From the NCBI GenBank assembly GCA_028386065.3, contig JAKUCV010004254.1, positions 87,103 through 151,102 of the forward strand: DNA of 64,000 bases, read 5' to 3'. The notes under the pieces are model-generated. The model was not told where the DNA came from. It was given only the letters and a program-made list of their open reading frames with translations, and made no database searches. The stretch comes from Turnera subulata. Lineage: Eukaryota; Streptophyta; Magnoliopsida; Malpighiales; Passifloraceae. Shown piece after piece: positions 1-11,530 of the stretch; position 1 is the first letter of the stretch; each line of letters begins with the position of its first letter. A program made the translations under genes and the position numbers.

Positions 1-777
1 TTTACTATATGAAACATAAAATCATTTGATAAAATATATAATCTCACAATATGTTATTTCAAAAATAAAAATATAAAAGATTAATATTGAAAAAAGAAGG
101 AGAAAAAAGTTGAACACCAATTAAACTTAAAAAATTTATATATAATGTATATATAATTTATTAAATTATTATCTAGTAAATATATTTTACAAAAAAAATT
201 CATATACATCATGTATATTTATGAATATTATTAAAATATAATTATAATTAATTTAAATAATAGACAACATAAATAAAAAACGAAGCCCGTATGCTAGTTG
301 GAGTTATTACAACATTGACTATCTAACCTTTAACCACGTGGACTCATTAGAGATTACTTGGTGCAAAACACGGTAGTAACTGATAATAACAATGCCATTG
401 ACAAAACCGATAACGATATTGCAGATTTTCTTTAAGCAACTTCCCAAATCAAGAAATTTCCCTAAAGCATTTGGGTAAGAATGGAGCAGTAGGTGTAGAC
501 AGTCTTGGTTTCTGGCCGAAATATAAATTAGAACGAAAAGAGGAAAGAAAAAAGGATACCTGTGACGTATCTTCTTCAGTCTCCGACTCATATGTTGGTG
601 TCTTATATCTGGTTCAACTTCGAGCAACCCAAAAAAGTTGTTAAAAAACAGTTGACTTAACCGCCCTCATTCTCCCTCCATATTCCTCCCCATTCACATT
701 CTCTGATCGTCTTCTAATCCTAACCCAATTAGAGCCATAGCCAGACACCTTCCCTTTTTGTCTTTAGATCATCCTCG
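1..777. other. AT-rich upstream region and 5' leader of the rhomboid gene
   Basis: The first 300 bases are very AT-rich, and I see no coding or repeat structure in them. From about 640 the plus strand becomes pyrimidine-rich up to the start codon at 778, as expected for a promoter-proximal region and 5' UTR. I cannot pick out a convincing TATA box. The minus-strand open frame at 319-627 has no recognisable features. Confidence 0.5.
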
Positions 778-3581
778 ATGGAGAAAGATCGCCCTGTTCC
801 TCCATCACCGTCAGATATCCAACTCAGGGTCGATTCAAAGAGAGGCGCCACCAACGTTATACACCCAGTGGGTGGGGTAACGCCGCCGTTGCCGTCTTCT
901 GGTGTAGCGGGTCCACTTGTGTACACAGAAGGAAAACACTTCCAGAAATGGTTCCCTTGGTTGATACCCAGCTTTGTGATTGCCACTGTTGTTATGTTTA
1001 TATTCACTATGTATGTCAATAACTGCCCCAAGAATTCTGCGACGTGCATTGCTCGGTTCCTTGGTAGGCTCTCCTTTCAGCCTTTCAAGGAGAACCCTCT
1101 TCTTGGTCCCTCTTCGGACACGTAAGTTTTCTCATTTTAAGGTATCCGGTAGACTCTTGGGTCTTTGTTCTGTTTTGTACTAAATTGGTAGTTGAATTGT
1201 TGTATCTGGAATGTCAGCTCTTTGGATGTTCGAAAAGAAAAAATGTTAAAATGTTCTATAAGCTGTCATTTAGCCTTTCGGTTGCTTAGTGTAAAGTTTC
1301 ATATGAGGAATTCTTATAACACTTAGAATCAGATACATTTGTTGGTTGGTTTAGGTTACAGAAGCTTGGGGCATTAGATGTGGGTAAAGTGGTTCATGAA
1401 CACCAAGGATGGCGCCTGCTCACTTGCCTATGGCTGCACGCTGGGCTTTTTCATTTATTGGCGAATATGTTGAGTCTACCGGTTATTGGCATTCGGCTTG
1501 AGCAGGAATTTGGATTTGGTATGCTTTCCAAACTTTGGTTATTTATCCTAATGTGCTAAGACTGTTAATTTAGCACCCCTCGAGTTTGGAAAATGGAAGA
1601 GATTATTTAATTGGTTGTGGTTGTAAAGCTATAAGACACACAGTATTTCTGGACCTGGTAATTGCACATGAACACATTGATGACACTGTCAAGGTTCTGT
1701 ATACCTGTTATGATATGGAACCAAATATCTGAACTTGATTCAATCACCATAGACTGAATGTATCCATTAGAACTCCAAAGTCTTATACATTTAGTACGAA
1801 GCGAAACATTTTAGAGAATCAAAGTGTCATGCTGAAAAACTAAGCCAAGTTAGGTGAGGTTGTGTGAACAAAATGTTAATATCATAAACAACGAGACCAA
1901 GGCTATTGAGACATAACCTACAAGCCAGTGTCCATGTGTTACCATTCTTTAATTATTAGATTCCATAATACCACAAAACAATCTGTTCCTTATAGTTCTC
2001 ATACTATTAAAATAAAACTAATGCTGCAGTTTATTTCTTTCTTTTCAGTAAAGATCGGGTTCCTATATATTATCTCTGGATTTGGTGGGAGTTTATTATC
2101 AGCTCTTTTTATCCAAACGAATATCTCAGTTGGTGCTTCTGGAGCCCTTTTTGGGCTACTTGGAGGCATGCTTTCTGAACTTATCACAAATTGGACAATG
2201 TATTCTAGCAAGGTACTAAATCCACCAACAGACCAATGGTTTTCTATATGGTAAATGTTTCTCTTGGATCGCTGAGCTAATTGGCAACTTTGTCTGCTAG
2301 TTCAGGTAGCAGCATTCATTACTCTTGTAGTCATCATCGTAATCAATTTAGCAATGGGAGTCCTGCCACATGTTGACAACTTTGCCCATATTGGAGGATT
2401 CCTTTCTGGTTTTCTTCTTGGGTTTGTGGTCTTGATCCGTCCCCAGTTTGAATGGTTTAGCCAAAAGTATGCTTCTCCAGGATACTGTTCAACCACTGTA
2501 AAATCCAAATTCAAGACATACCAGTGTGTATTGTGGATCATATCTCTTATTCTTTTAATAGTTGGGTAAGTATCTGGAATTGTTGCATCTTTCAAAAGTT
2601 AATTTGTTCATGAGTGAAGACTAAAGGTAAAGGAAAAGGTTAAGATGGAACTAAAGGGGATTTGATCTCAATAACCAACTAACATTAGACTAGACAAGGA
2701 AATATGGTAATTTGTAACTCAGGTCTTGATGAGTTCTCTCATTGCCATCTTTGTTCTGCTTTTAACCATTATCATAGTTTACTTTTAATATGGTGCTTGC
2801 TTTCTACTGTAACATATTAGTTTTTTCTTTCACTCTTACAATATGTTGACATTTGCAGGTTTACCAGTGGCATCATCTTGCTTCTCCGAGGAGTAGATGC
2901 AAATGATCTTTGTTCATGGTGTCGTTATCTGTCTTGCATTCCTACCTCCAGATGGAGTTGCAAGACTGAGCCTACATATTGTTTGGTAACCACCTATAAG
3001 CCACTTTTGTCACAGTATCAATTATCTAGTCCATGTAAAGCAAGCTCATGAATTACTTTGTTGAAATGCTGGCATCTGATTCAATTGGAAGGACCTGCTT
3101 ATTTGTTGAATGAATAAGAGACTAAACCATCTAAACTGAACCCTCCCTCCATGAGAGCAAAATATTTATTTTGAACTTGGATAGAAGCTCATCATTGTCC
3201 TTTAAAACACTCCATGCAGTTAGTTGTGACTATCCCCGAGTTATTGGCATAACTAATTTGGTCAGAAGCATCTGAAGCTTTCCCAATATGCTAGAACATT
3301 GTACACCACTACACAGTTTGCATTTGTAAGAACTTATCAGAATCTGTTTCTGGTCATCATTCCTGCTACTGGTTCCAACTGCAATTTCTTGTCATCATTC
3401 ATGTTACCGTTCTCCAAATAACAAATACAATATTAGCTTGACATTTATTTTGTTGCAGACTACACTAGCAGGCAACCAACTGAACATAACATGCTCAAAC
3501 AATGGGAGTTCCGAAGTGTACATATTGCCAAATCCTTCAAGTTCTGAGATACAGGAATTATGTAACGACCTTTGCCGTTGA
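778..3581 (+). CDS. Rhomboid-family intramembrane serine protease, RBL1-like (six exons)
   Basis: Exons 778-1121, 1355-1518, 2049-2212, 2306-2565, 2859-2985 and 3459-3581 all join at GT/AG sites and give an uninterrupted 393-aa protein. The N-terminal tail is cytosolic and proline-rich, followed by a transmembrane segment ([15 protein letters not shown]). Exon 2 holds the rhomboid [20 protein letters not shown] region. Exon 3 holds GASGALFG with the catalytic serine. Exon 4 holds [17 protein letters not shown] with the partner histidine. The last two exons encode a cysteine-rich tail typical of long plant rhomboids. Both catalytic residues are present, so the enzyme should cleave transmembrane substrates in a secretory-pathway membrane; the exact compartment is inference. 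Length and C-terminal extension fit Arabidopsis RBL1 better than the shorter RBL2, but orthology is not proven. The start codon has G at +4 and follows a pyrimidine-rich leader. Confidence 0.93.
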
Positions 3582-4049
3582 TTTGCACAGACTGGTGGAA
3601 GCTAGCATGAGCTCCTTAGATGTACAGACCTTATTGGGTTGAATTGTTCCCTTGTATCTTCTTAATTGATTATACAAATTCTTGCATCATTCTCTTGTAT
3701 CAACTCATTGGGCACACTTTGGACAGCGTTTTGGCAATTTTTTATGGGTGAAATAATGATCTTTTTCCTCAAGGAGGATAGGCGTCAGGCAATTTCTTTG
3801 AATTAAAAATTCTAGTTTCTCTTCCAAAATGCACTGAAATTGATACATCAATGTGTGTAATTGTAACCGAAGCTCTCTTGCTTTGTGGAATCTTTATAGC
3901 GTATCATGATAAACAAAAATCATTGCAATTCGAACCATGGCACCTAGGAAAATTAGCAAAGTTATTGCAATTCCAGCCATGGCAACTCTGGAAAATAAGC
4001 ATCATATTACAAACCAATTGTGTAAATCTGGTGGCAATACTCATGAAAA
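3582..4049. other. 3' UTR/intergenic region with a 42-bp imperfect tandem duplication
   Basis: This is sequence downstream of the rhomboid stop codon. An imperfect 42-bp duplication starts at 3922 and 3964; both copies contain a shared ATTGCAATTC core and CCATGGCA. No other gene is seen before the reverse-strand copia remnant. Confidence 0.4.
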
Positions 4050-4925
4050 GCTAGCAGAAAAAAAATTCCACCTTAGGTGGAGCTAGACCTATAGAAGTCT
4101 ATAAATAGGAGACTATCAGACATAATGAATATCATATACTAACACTCCCCCTCAAACTGCCCTCAAACTGAACCGGGGAAGGAGCAAAGGTGCAGTTTGT
4201 CTCGTAACATATGAAAATATTTGACTGGTAATGGCTTTGTTAGGACATCAGCAAGTTGACCTTCACTCTGGACAAATTGAATGTTGAGTTTCTTTGCTGC
4301 GACCTGCTCACGGACGAAACGATAATCTAAAGCAACGTGCTTTGTGCGAGAATGTTGGGCCGGATTATGACACAGATAAGTGGCGCCGATGTTGTCACAC
4401 CAAAGAGCGGGAATGGTGTGGGATATGCCGAGCTCTCCAAGCAAAGATTGAATCCAAAGAAGCTCAGCAGAGCCATCAGCAACAGCCTTATATTCCGCTT
4501 CCGTTGAAGACCGAGCAACCGTACGTTGCTTCTTGGATGCCCATGAAACCAGATTGGTACCAAGATAAACTAAGTACCCGGCTGTGGACATACCATCATC
4601 GACACTTCCACCCCAATCAGCATTAGTATAGACCTAGAGTTTATTAGAGGTGTTTCGAAAAAGCTGTAGACCATATAGGTTGCAGTTTGCTTCAAGTACC
4701 GCAATATTCTCTTTACTGCCTGAAAATGCTCCTCAATTGGTGTGACCTTGTTGACTGCAAAAAGAATATCTAGGCGTGTAGTTCCTAAATATTGCAAGGA
4801 TCCCACTAATTGGCGATATAAGGTTCAATCATACCGATTCTGGTAAGCTTCCTAGAGGTTGAAGCAGGTGTGTTGAGGCCCTTGCAATCTTGCATCTCCA
4901 CATATCCTCGCTTTGTAGTCTCAGG
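4050..4925 (-). mobile_element. Copia retrotransposon fragment, Ale/Retrofit-like: RT thumb, RNase H, PPT and part of the LTR
   Basis: Read on the minus strand, this runs from the end of reverse transcriptase (MQDCKGLNTP, then GSLQYLGTTRLDILFAVNKV) into a copia RNase H domain (SWASKKQRTVARSSTEAEYK, LADVLTKPLP). It then reaches a polypurine tract (GAGGGGGAG) followed by an LTR-like TGTTAGTATATG start near 4145. Frameshifts separate the two halves (4570-4806 and 4163-4591). The rest of gag and pol is missing, so this is a truncated 3' end. The motifs match the Ale/Retrofit branch best. The left end of the LTR is not defined. Confidence 0.85.
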
Positions 4926-5460
4926 CAGACGTTGGCCAACAAGCCATTTAAACTCTCAAGCTCCTCAACTTCCCAAGGATATATCACCCGAAATCACATT
5001 AGTTTGTATTCACCGGTACACCAATTATGACATACGGTTATAATTGTGAATACAATGTATCTTTAAAAGAGAGATCTTCGGTAGATTTCTAAACAACAAC
5101 ATCACAATATAAGGCAAACCTCCTAAAATATTTGGAAAGAAAGGAATTGAGATCAACCAATATCCAATCCTACCTTGCTCGAGCACGGTGTAGAAATCTT
5201 TGAGGACAACAGCATAAACCTCGAACCTACAAATCAACGCCTTTCCCATGCTTTTTTCTGTATGACAGCTGAGTTTATAGCCTATTTTAAGGCATCTGTG
5301 TATGGAATATGGCTACAGAATTGTCACTAAGCTGCAAATTATGATTGGTATTGGTAAGCCACTAAGGATGTTGTGTGATAATTAATAAGTCATTGTCTAT
5401 TCCATCAATAACAGCAACTCATTATTTTTTGCTGTTAAATAAAGAGTTTAGAGAGAACAA
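4926..5460. other. No gene seen
   Basis: This is intergenic sequence between two copia remnants. The minus-strand open frame at 5025-5249 shows no recognisable domain. Confidence 0.4.
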
Positions 5461-5760
5461 GTGCAGGTAGAACATATTGGGACAAATTCCATTGTCGCGG
5501 ATCCGCTCATTAAAGAGATTACCAGTTAAGGTTTTACATGAGCATACTGCTCATATGAGCTTCTGATTCGTCATTGTTTGACGAAATATGGTTCAGTGGG
5601 AGTTTGTATTTTGTTGTTCTTATTTCCAGACGCACTTTGTATTTTCTGGAGAATAAAGTACATTTGGGTTTATTTGTTCTGTGAATATACTATTATGGTT
5701 TGATCTCATAAGGGTTTGAGGACCAGTTGGAGATAGGCATGTATGATCACATTACATGTA
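5461..5760 (+). mobile_element. Copia pol C-terminal remnant with following LTR-like sequence
   Basis: The plus strand reads VEHIGTNSIVADPLIKEIT and then, after an in-frame stop, a degraded run ending in HTAHMS-like residues. This is the usual C-terminal end of a copia RNase H domain (IGTxxMVADPLTK). The following 200 bases look like LTR sequence. No second LTR or target duplication is visible. It is a small decayed piece from a different lineage than the element at 4050-4925. Confidence 0.5.
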
Positions 5761-5971
5761 ATTTCCACGCTACACATCCATACTTGATCTATGTCATTGA
5801 ATATGTTAGTACGGTGACCATTTATGGGTCCAGTTACGAATATGTGTAACGAAGGCCGCTTTAATCCCATGCTAATGTAGTAAATGGACCAGATTGTTTA
5901 AGGAGATATTTCAAGAAAGATAATAATTTTTGTGCACACTCTAGAATATAATTGTCTCAAGAATAATATAG

Positions 5972-6540
5972 GACTTGATTGGTTTGTGGGAGGTTGATAT
6001 GGATGGCAAGGTGAATGGGGCAGTTTATACAAGTCGTGGGTCATTCCATCGTTTGCAAGAATACTTGAACTTTTCACATCCTTTAATCAAAGAGAAGTTT
6101 GATCCTAAATCATGTGCATGGGCTTATGGGATGAATTTATTTGATTTAGATGCCTCGAGGAGAGAGAATTGCACAGAGGAGTACCATTATTGGCAGAATA
6201 TGGTAATTCCTGCTCCTATGTTCTATGACACTTTGTGTTGAGCTTCTATTTTTTCTACTTATTACTAGCTCGTGCATACATCCTTATCACTGTGGTTATC
6301 TTGCCAACATCAACAAAGTTACTTTCCTGCAGAGGATATTTCTAATCTGTTTCAAAATTTCCTATTAATCTGTGGAGCTTAATTCTGTGCTGATCCTATG
6401 ATGAGCCACATCTGTGCAATTACTAATCAGAGATCCTTGACATTATTGCAGAATGAGAGCAGGACCTTGTGGAGACTTGGGACATTGCCGCCGGGTTTGA
6501 TCGCATTTTACAAAACAACACAGAGATTGGACAAGCATAT
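5972..6540 (+). pseudogene. Galacturonosyltransferase (GAUT, GT8 family) gene fragment, two exons
   Basis: The exon at 5972-6202 encodes DLIGLWEVDMDGKVNGAV, then NFSHPLIKEKFDP, CAWAYGMNLFDLDA and CTEEYHYWQN. These are conserved blocks of GAUT enzymes, which build pectic homogalacturonan in the Golgi. A GTAATT donor follows. The next exon resumes at 6452 after TTGCAG and reads NESRTLWRLGTLPPGLIAFY before ending abruptly near 6540. The N-terminal two thirds and the extreme C-terminus are absent, so this is a captured or truncated piece. The retained intron shows that it was copied as genomic DNA and not from mRNA. It abuts a RAD23 fragment on the opposite strand. Confidence 0.85.
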
Positions 6541-6598
6541 TTCTTTATGCGCATACACAAAGGGACCGTAACCAAAACCTTAAAGCAGAGAAACTCAC

Positions 6599-6715
6599 CT
6601 TCGTTAGCATGATCACGATAAAATTATTTTCAGCGATTTTATTTTCATCCATTGTCGTGTCATCTTTGAGTACTTTCCCTTGATGAATAAGCATCTGTTG
6701 TGCGGCAGGGTAAAC
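6599..6715 (-). pseudogene. RAD23 ubiquitin-like domain exon fragment
   Basis: The minus strand reads [20 protein letters not shown] and then [16 protein letters not shown]. This is the second half of the UBL domain of RAD23, a shuttle protein that carries ubiquitinated cargo to the proteasome and binds the XPC repair protein. The exon ends exactly at a consensus donor (AAG|GTGAGT at 6599/6598). Only this exon is present. It lies 58 bases from the end of the GAUT homology, in convergent orientation. Confidence 0.85.
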
Positions 6716-6957
6716 AGCTGCGACTTGATATTTATATCTCACTAATTTTTGTTATTGCTGTTATTTTTGTGTTTGTTGGATTGGTGGTCATGGCTCTAAT
6801 TGGTCGGTCATGGTCACGCTCCACGTTCCAGGGATTTGAGCAAATGACGCGTCTTTCGCCTGCCCAAAGAGTAGGTATTGATAGGAACAGCATCTTTTCT
6901 GCAGTTCCACCACTCTATCCTCAAGCACCCCCGCCTCCTCCACCACGGAAGCCTTGA
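6700..6957 (+). other. Unrecognised 85-codon reading frame with one membrane segment
   Basis: The frame has a strongly hydrophobic stretch ([20 protein letters not shown]) followed by a basic patch and a proline-rich tail ending PPPPPPRKP. The stop codon is clean, so this could be the C-terminal exon of a captured membrane protein. Its first codons overlap the RAD23 fragment on the other strand, so the annotated start is unlikely to be real. I do not recognise the family. Confidence 0.3.
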
Positions 6958-7459
6958 ACTAGCAATGAAATGACTTGACAGATATGAGTCCTTGTGGACT
7001 TCTACTCTGTTTCTAAAGCTTTGAGCCCCTGTGACTTCTACTCTGTTCCTATTTGGGCTCTCGTGCTCAAGTAAACTTCTGCGGCTTCGTAAATTTCATT
7101 GGTGACGCAACGATTTGACTCGTTGATGATGAGGGTTAATTCGTCCGGAGATCCCTCAGTTGATTTGTTACTTGGGCCACAAATCCTAACGTATAGCTGA
7201 AACCAATGAGCCTATCTAAATTTTATGGCCTCCTGTTGTTTTTATTTGAATTGAAAGGAACAGGAGTTCGACCTGCATTTGTTTTATCCTCAAAATTTGG
7301 CCTTGCATAATCAATTTCTATGTAAGACTTGGATAGAGAGAAATACTCCATTACGTTTTATGTTCTGATGGAATGATTCTGATGCAACGTCATTTTATTT
7401 GTTCAGGTGTGGCAAAATTATACATGCTCAGTAGCTCCATCTAGGAAGGGAAAAATGAA
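6958..7459. other. No gene seen
   Basis: This is ordinary AT-rich sequence with no coding or repeat structure that I can support. Confidence 0.35.
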
Positions 7460-7740
7460 CAAGATAGACTCACCAGGAGTTTCTCGGCTAGAGGTGGTCA
7501 ACTGGAAGTCTCCTCTGGCCTAATCTCTGGAGGGCAGCAACAAGGGGGTCCTCTACAAACACATGAAACTCTGTCTTCTAGAGGGGTATGGGGTCAAAGT
7601 ATAAGTAGGATTACAACTCGAAAGATCTCAAGTTCCCAGGTTTCCATCTAATGCTGTATCTGGTAATATGATGGCGGAAGTTCCATTGCAGCAATCTGCA
7701 GTGTCATCCCTTGGATCAAGTAAGGAACAAGTGATATGTC
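7460..7740 (+). pseudogene. Coding-like fragment of unknown family, frameshifted
   Basis: From about 7485 one frame is open through a Gln/Gly/Ser-rich stretch (SGGQQQGGPLQTHETLSSRG) to a stop. A second frame then continues with EVPLQQSAVSSLGSSKEQV. Composition and codon content differ from the AT-rich flanks and look like an exon with one frameshift. I cannot assign a family. It sits inside the gene-fragment cluster, which is the main reason to list it. Confidence 0.25.
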
Positions 7741-8375
7741 AAAATAAAAGAGAAACCATAATTATTTCTAAAGATATTTCAAACGTTGTTGAATGATATC
7801 CCTGCTATTCTGCCACTAAATGACACATGAAGATATACCATCAGGTTTGTTTAAGGGTGTCACGGACATCCTCATGTTCCCTCTTGTTTCTATTTATTTC
7901 TCTGGGAAATCTGGGAAATAAAACCCAGTAATGAAATAATGAACTGAATCAATTAATCATTCAATCACCTTAATCACTCCACTCAATCAATTAGTTAAAC
8001 ATTCTCCATTAAAAACCATCAATTAAAGCCTGCAAACTACAATTTGTTAGTATTGCTAATTCTTGCATGTGCTAGAGAGAACTCTTACCTGTCGTATAAT
8101 CTTGATCAAGTGATTTTATATGGAAAAAAAACAAGTTGTTACTCAAAATGATTGGTTTGGTTTAACGAAAAAATTTCTTGTTTAGGTTTTTAAAGGAAAA
8201 CTTTGTTATAAAATCCTATTAACTTCTTGATTTTATCAAATGAGCATAGATGTACTCCAAAAAGTCTAGTCCACATAATATATGAACTAATTAATAAGGT
8301 TGGTTATATTCACAGCATAAGCAAACCATATGCAAATCCATATTGACCTTAAAGAGTAATGCAATTGATACATAC
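7741..8375. other. No gene seen
   Basis: AT-rich, non-coding sequence. Confidence 0.35.
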
Positions 8376-8543
8376 TTATTGTTCACTTTGGCCACAAGTC
8401 GCTCCTTATTCACTCCAGTCGCAAAATCTCTAGAGGAACTAACTTTTTCTGGTTCAGTCTTGCCAACAGCTCGGACAGTTGGGGTGGCTCGAGATGAGGC
8501 ACCTTCTAACCTGATAGTCCCAGTCACATTAAAAGATCCACAC
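8376..8543 (-). pseudogene. Isolated exon-like fragment of unknown family
   Basis: On the minus strand a 168-bp open segment is bounded by an acceptor (CTCAG|GT) and a donor (AATAA|GTATGT). It encodes 56 residues including GTIRLEGASSRATPTVRAVG and ATGVNKERLVAKVNN. The intact splice-site pair and open frame suggest a captured exon, like its neighbours. I do not recognise the protein. Confidence 0.35.
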
Positions 8544-8648
8544 CTGAGATTCGGACGGGGTTAATGACAACACAACTTGTAGTAATATAAATATCATAAA
8601 AATACTCAAATTCCTAGCTCAATTTATAAGTCTGTCCCTTTCTCTTAT

Positions 8649-8830
8649 ACTCCCTCCGTTTCATATTAATTGTCGTTTAAGGTTTTGGCACAAAGATTAA
8701 GAAACTATTCATAAACTTTAATTCTAATAAAAATTATGATAAAAAAATTAAATTAATCATTTCATTAATTATTTATTTTTTCAATACTAAGTCTTATCAC
8801 TGGGGATAAATAAGGGAAAAAAATTTGACA
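8649..8830. repeat. Stowaway-like MITE, one end only
   Basis: TACTCCCTCCGTTTCATATT at 8649 matches the TA target plus CTCCCTCCGT terminal repeat common to Stowaway (Tc1/mariner-type) MITEs. The following bases are AT-rich, as in these elements. I cannot find the matching inverted terminus, so the right boundary is a guess and the copy is probably truncated. Confidence 0.5.
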
Positions 8831-9789
8831 TGAAGTGAAGCTATATTTCGTGGCAACAAGGGATCCATCCAACAATGTTTTTGCACTATGTTCAACATTT
8901 TGGTCTTTGGGCCAATTTGGGAAAGGCTGGGATGTATGAAATTGGGAATGGATTTGATAGGCTTGTTGGAGGGAGGCGGTCCAAGCTGTACCTGCTTTTC
9001 TTCTCAAAATTTGTGACTAGTTCAATCGAATTCGGTTTTTTCACCAAGCCAATTGAATCCTCTGTTGAGTAATCCTGTATGAATTAGTCCTTTCTATTGA
9101 TCAATAGCCATCAGGATTTGTCAAAGGCTGTTTTATGTTTCAGGAAGATTCAAACGCATCCATATTGATGAGTTGAATTAACTAATTAAGTATGTATATA
9201 AACATGAAATTGACAGAATCACAGTGATTAAAATCTACATGAAAATCATATATTCCCAAGGTTGCAATCATATCAAAGTTTGAATTAAACTCATTTCCTG
9301 TCCACCATAATTTAGCTTACACACTCATATCACTTAATTTCCAGATAGATTTTAATAAGTCACCTTTAAAAGCGTGATCAAGGCCTATTAACTACCTCCA
9401 TATCACTTAATTATTGTGTGGAAATTTTACAAAAAGAAAAAGGCCATTGTAATTGTAGCCCAAGCAGACAATCCCTGATATTCAACTCCCACAGCCCTAA
9501 TACTAAAATCAACCAAACAATTCCCACACTCATCATCCCAAACAAACAAGCTTGCTTTGACAAAGGTTGGTCCAGGTCTTCACTTTATTAAAAGCGATTC
9601 AATATATAAATAAAATGAAATCATAGTACGGCATGTTGTTTTGTTCTGTGTTCTTTTTTTTTTTTTTGAACTGGTTTTGTTTTGTGTTCATTTCCTTGTC
9701 CATTATGAGATTTTTAGAATTCGACGCAAGCGTGACTTAAGTTCGGATGAAAACGAATGATTAAAGCAAATTAGGCAATAGAGCCTTAC
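8831..9789. other. No gene seen
   Basis: This is non-coding sequence. The open frames at 8765-9007 (minus) and 8875-9072 (plus) overlap each other and carry no domain signal. Confidence 0.4.
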
Positions 9790-10138
9790 TGGATCAATTT
9801 TTAAGAAATGAAGAACCTTCTGCGTATCATGTTCATCCATTGCTCTACCAATCAACGCATGCCGATTCCTCTGGATGAGAAACACAGCTACCTGCATAGG
9901 TAATTCAATTTGATCAGACTTATCTAAAAGAGATTACGAGAAGGCAATCTAGCACTCAAATGTTATAGCATATATGAAATTGTTTCAAAGTAAAAATTGA
10001 CAAGTGCCATATATGACATATCCCAAGCAAGCTACCGACTACAATGGAACCGATAGGATCATAAATAGCATTTCCTGTGGTATTCACAGCAACCAACGAA
10101 GCTGCAGCAATAGCAAGTCCAGTTACTGCAGCACCATC
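9790..10138 (-). pseudogene. Cation-diffusion-facilitator (MTPC4/SLC30A9-like) fragment, two exons
   Basis: The minus-strand exon 10138-10022 follows an acceptor (ATACAG) and encodes DGAAVTGLAIAAASLVAVN then GNAIYDPIGSIVVGSLLG. The exon 9891-9790 follows ATGCAG and encodes VAVFLIQRNRHALIGRAMDE then VLHFLKIDP, ending at GTAAGG. Together these match the last membrane segments and start of the cytosolic domain of plant MTPC4-type CDF transporters, which move Zn or Mn across organelle membranes. The sequence after the first exon reads ATATGT instead of a GT donor, so the intron could not be spliced normally. The rest of the gene is missing. Confidence 0.85.
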
Positions 10139-10360
10139 CTGTATTGGATCATTTGTCAGCAAAGACAGCCATTGAAAAATAACATTAGCAAAATAACGCT
10201 CTTAATGGAGTCATTGAAAGAGGTGCATTCAACAGTTTCTGTGCCTCAGATCAAGAGACTAACTTAAGAGCTCGTTGATTAGATCAAATGAGAATAGCAT
10301 ACCCAAGATATAAAAAGGTGAAACCAGAAAACTAAGCCAGTAAAAATACTGTCCAATGAA

Positions 10361-10561
10361 TATGGATGTTGGTCATGTTCCACTGGATATGGATACCCGC
10401 CAATGCAACAACCACAAAAGAAGAGGGGCAAATTAGGGATGGGCTTGGGGGCTGGGTTGATAGGAGGAGCAATTGGTGGGCTTTTGATTGGAGATATGAT
10501 ATCGGATGTCGCAGAAGAAGCTTCTTTTGATGGGTGCTTGGAAGATGTTTTCGATTATTGA
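10361..10561 (+). pseudogene. SRC2-like C2-domain protein, C-terminal tail fragment
   Basis: The plus strand reads GYGYPPMQQPQKK, then KLGMGLGAGLIGGAIGGLLI and GDMISDVAEEASFDGCLEDVFDY before a TGA at 10559. The Pro/Gln-rich linker, Gly-rich hydrophobic segment and acidic tail are the signature C-terminus of SRC2-type cold/stress-related C2 proteins. The N-terminal C2 domain is absent. It is a fragment lying tail-to-tail with the F-box fragment downstream. Confidence 0.75.
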
Positions 10562-10653
10562 GATTTTAATCGCTCCATCTTTTTTGGTTTATTTGGTTGG
10601 CCCGGTGGAAAAAAAAAACAATGTGACATTACTGACATGGGATGATGACAACG

Positions 10654-11229
10654 CTAAGATTTGGGTTCTCTTGCTTGACATATCATCCCATGAAAAAGTA
10701 ATGCTGAAGGATCATAAGCTAAGCATACACCAGACAACTCCTCTATGGGAGGACATGATCTGTATTGCTTGGTATTAGGATTGTAAACATAGCAAAGCTC
10801 AAAACGATCATAGAAATCTTTAGGCTTCCTACACAGTAACAGTCCGTTACTTGATCCAACAATATCGGCCCCTAATGGTTCGTCCACAAAAGTTAGGCTC
10901 CTGATCAAGGGGGCTTCAGTAGCCTGGTGATTATTGAAATTGATTGAGGGTGACACAAACACGTGTTCTGGTTCAATAGCCCAGCAACCCTTACGGTGTG
11001 TATGCAATATAAGGGCACGGGGAGGTGGAAAGAGATGGGATATCAGCGAATTCCAGTGCTTGGATACGCACCTGAACTTGCCTAGAGTTTTGGCGGATAG
11101 ATGGGTCAGGATTTTAGTCAAGACATCCTCGTTGTACCCTATTATCTCTGCTGCAGATTGGCAGATTGGTTGTTTCCTAAGAGAAGGAGAAGGAGAAGGA
11201 GAGATCTCTAGGGTACTGGCAGGCTGCAT
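10654..11229 (-). pseudogene. F-box protein gene, truncated (191 codons)
   Basis: The frame starts at 11229 on the minus strand. Residues about 30-65 are an F-box (EDVLTKILTHLSAKTLGKFR, CVSKHWNSLI), which binds SKP1 in SCF ubiquitin ligases. The rest is the start of an F-box-associated domain: GSSNGLLLCRKP, YVYNPNTKQYRSCPP and LAYDP. Family members usually run 350-400 residues. Here homology stops after LAYDP and the last dozen residues are unrelated, so about half the substrate-binding domain is missing. The frame itself is free of stops. The break point lies next to the SRC2-like fragment, consistent with a rearranged or captured copy. Confidence 0.75.
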
Positions 11230-11230
11230 G

Positions 11231-11530
11231 TTAGATGGGATTTATTATTATGTGATGTTTTACGTTTAGGTCAAAATTGAACAACCAATCACTGTTGGAG
11301 TGGAAGGGACAGATAGATTCTTTTAATATGGAGTGTCTCATTCGAGAAGAAATTTATCTTATCGTTGTTGAGGCAGCGAAAGGAGCTAGTAACACTTACG
11401 GGGATATCCAAGCTCGAGAACACCTCAGAATCTCAGAAGATTTCGTTTATGCCAGTGAATTGCATAGAAATCTGGAGTCTGATGATCAGAGTATTTTGTT
11501 TCAAAAAGCAGAGTGTCGTCGCAATCCGAG
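11231..11530. other. No recognised gene
   Basis: An open frame starts at 11277 on the plus strand but shows no domain I know and runs into the GatB fragment in another frame. Confidence 0.3.

Noticed and set aside
4294..4626. 110-codon plus-strand ORF
   Set aside because: It is antisense to a well-matched copia RNase H domain.
5025..5249. 74-codon minus-strand ORF
   Set aside because: No motif or context supports it.
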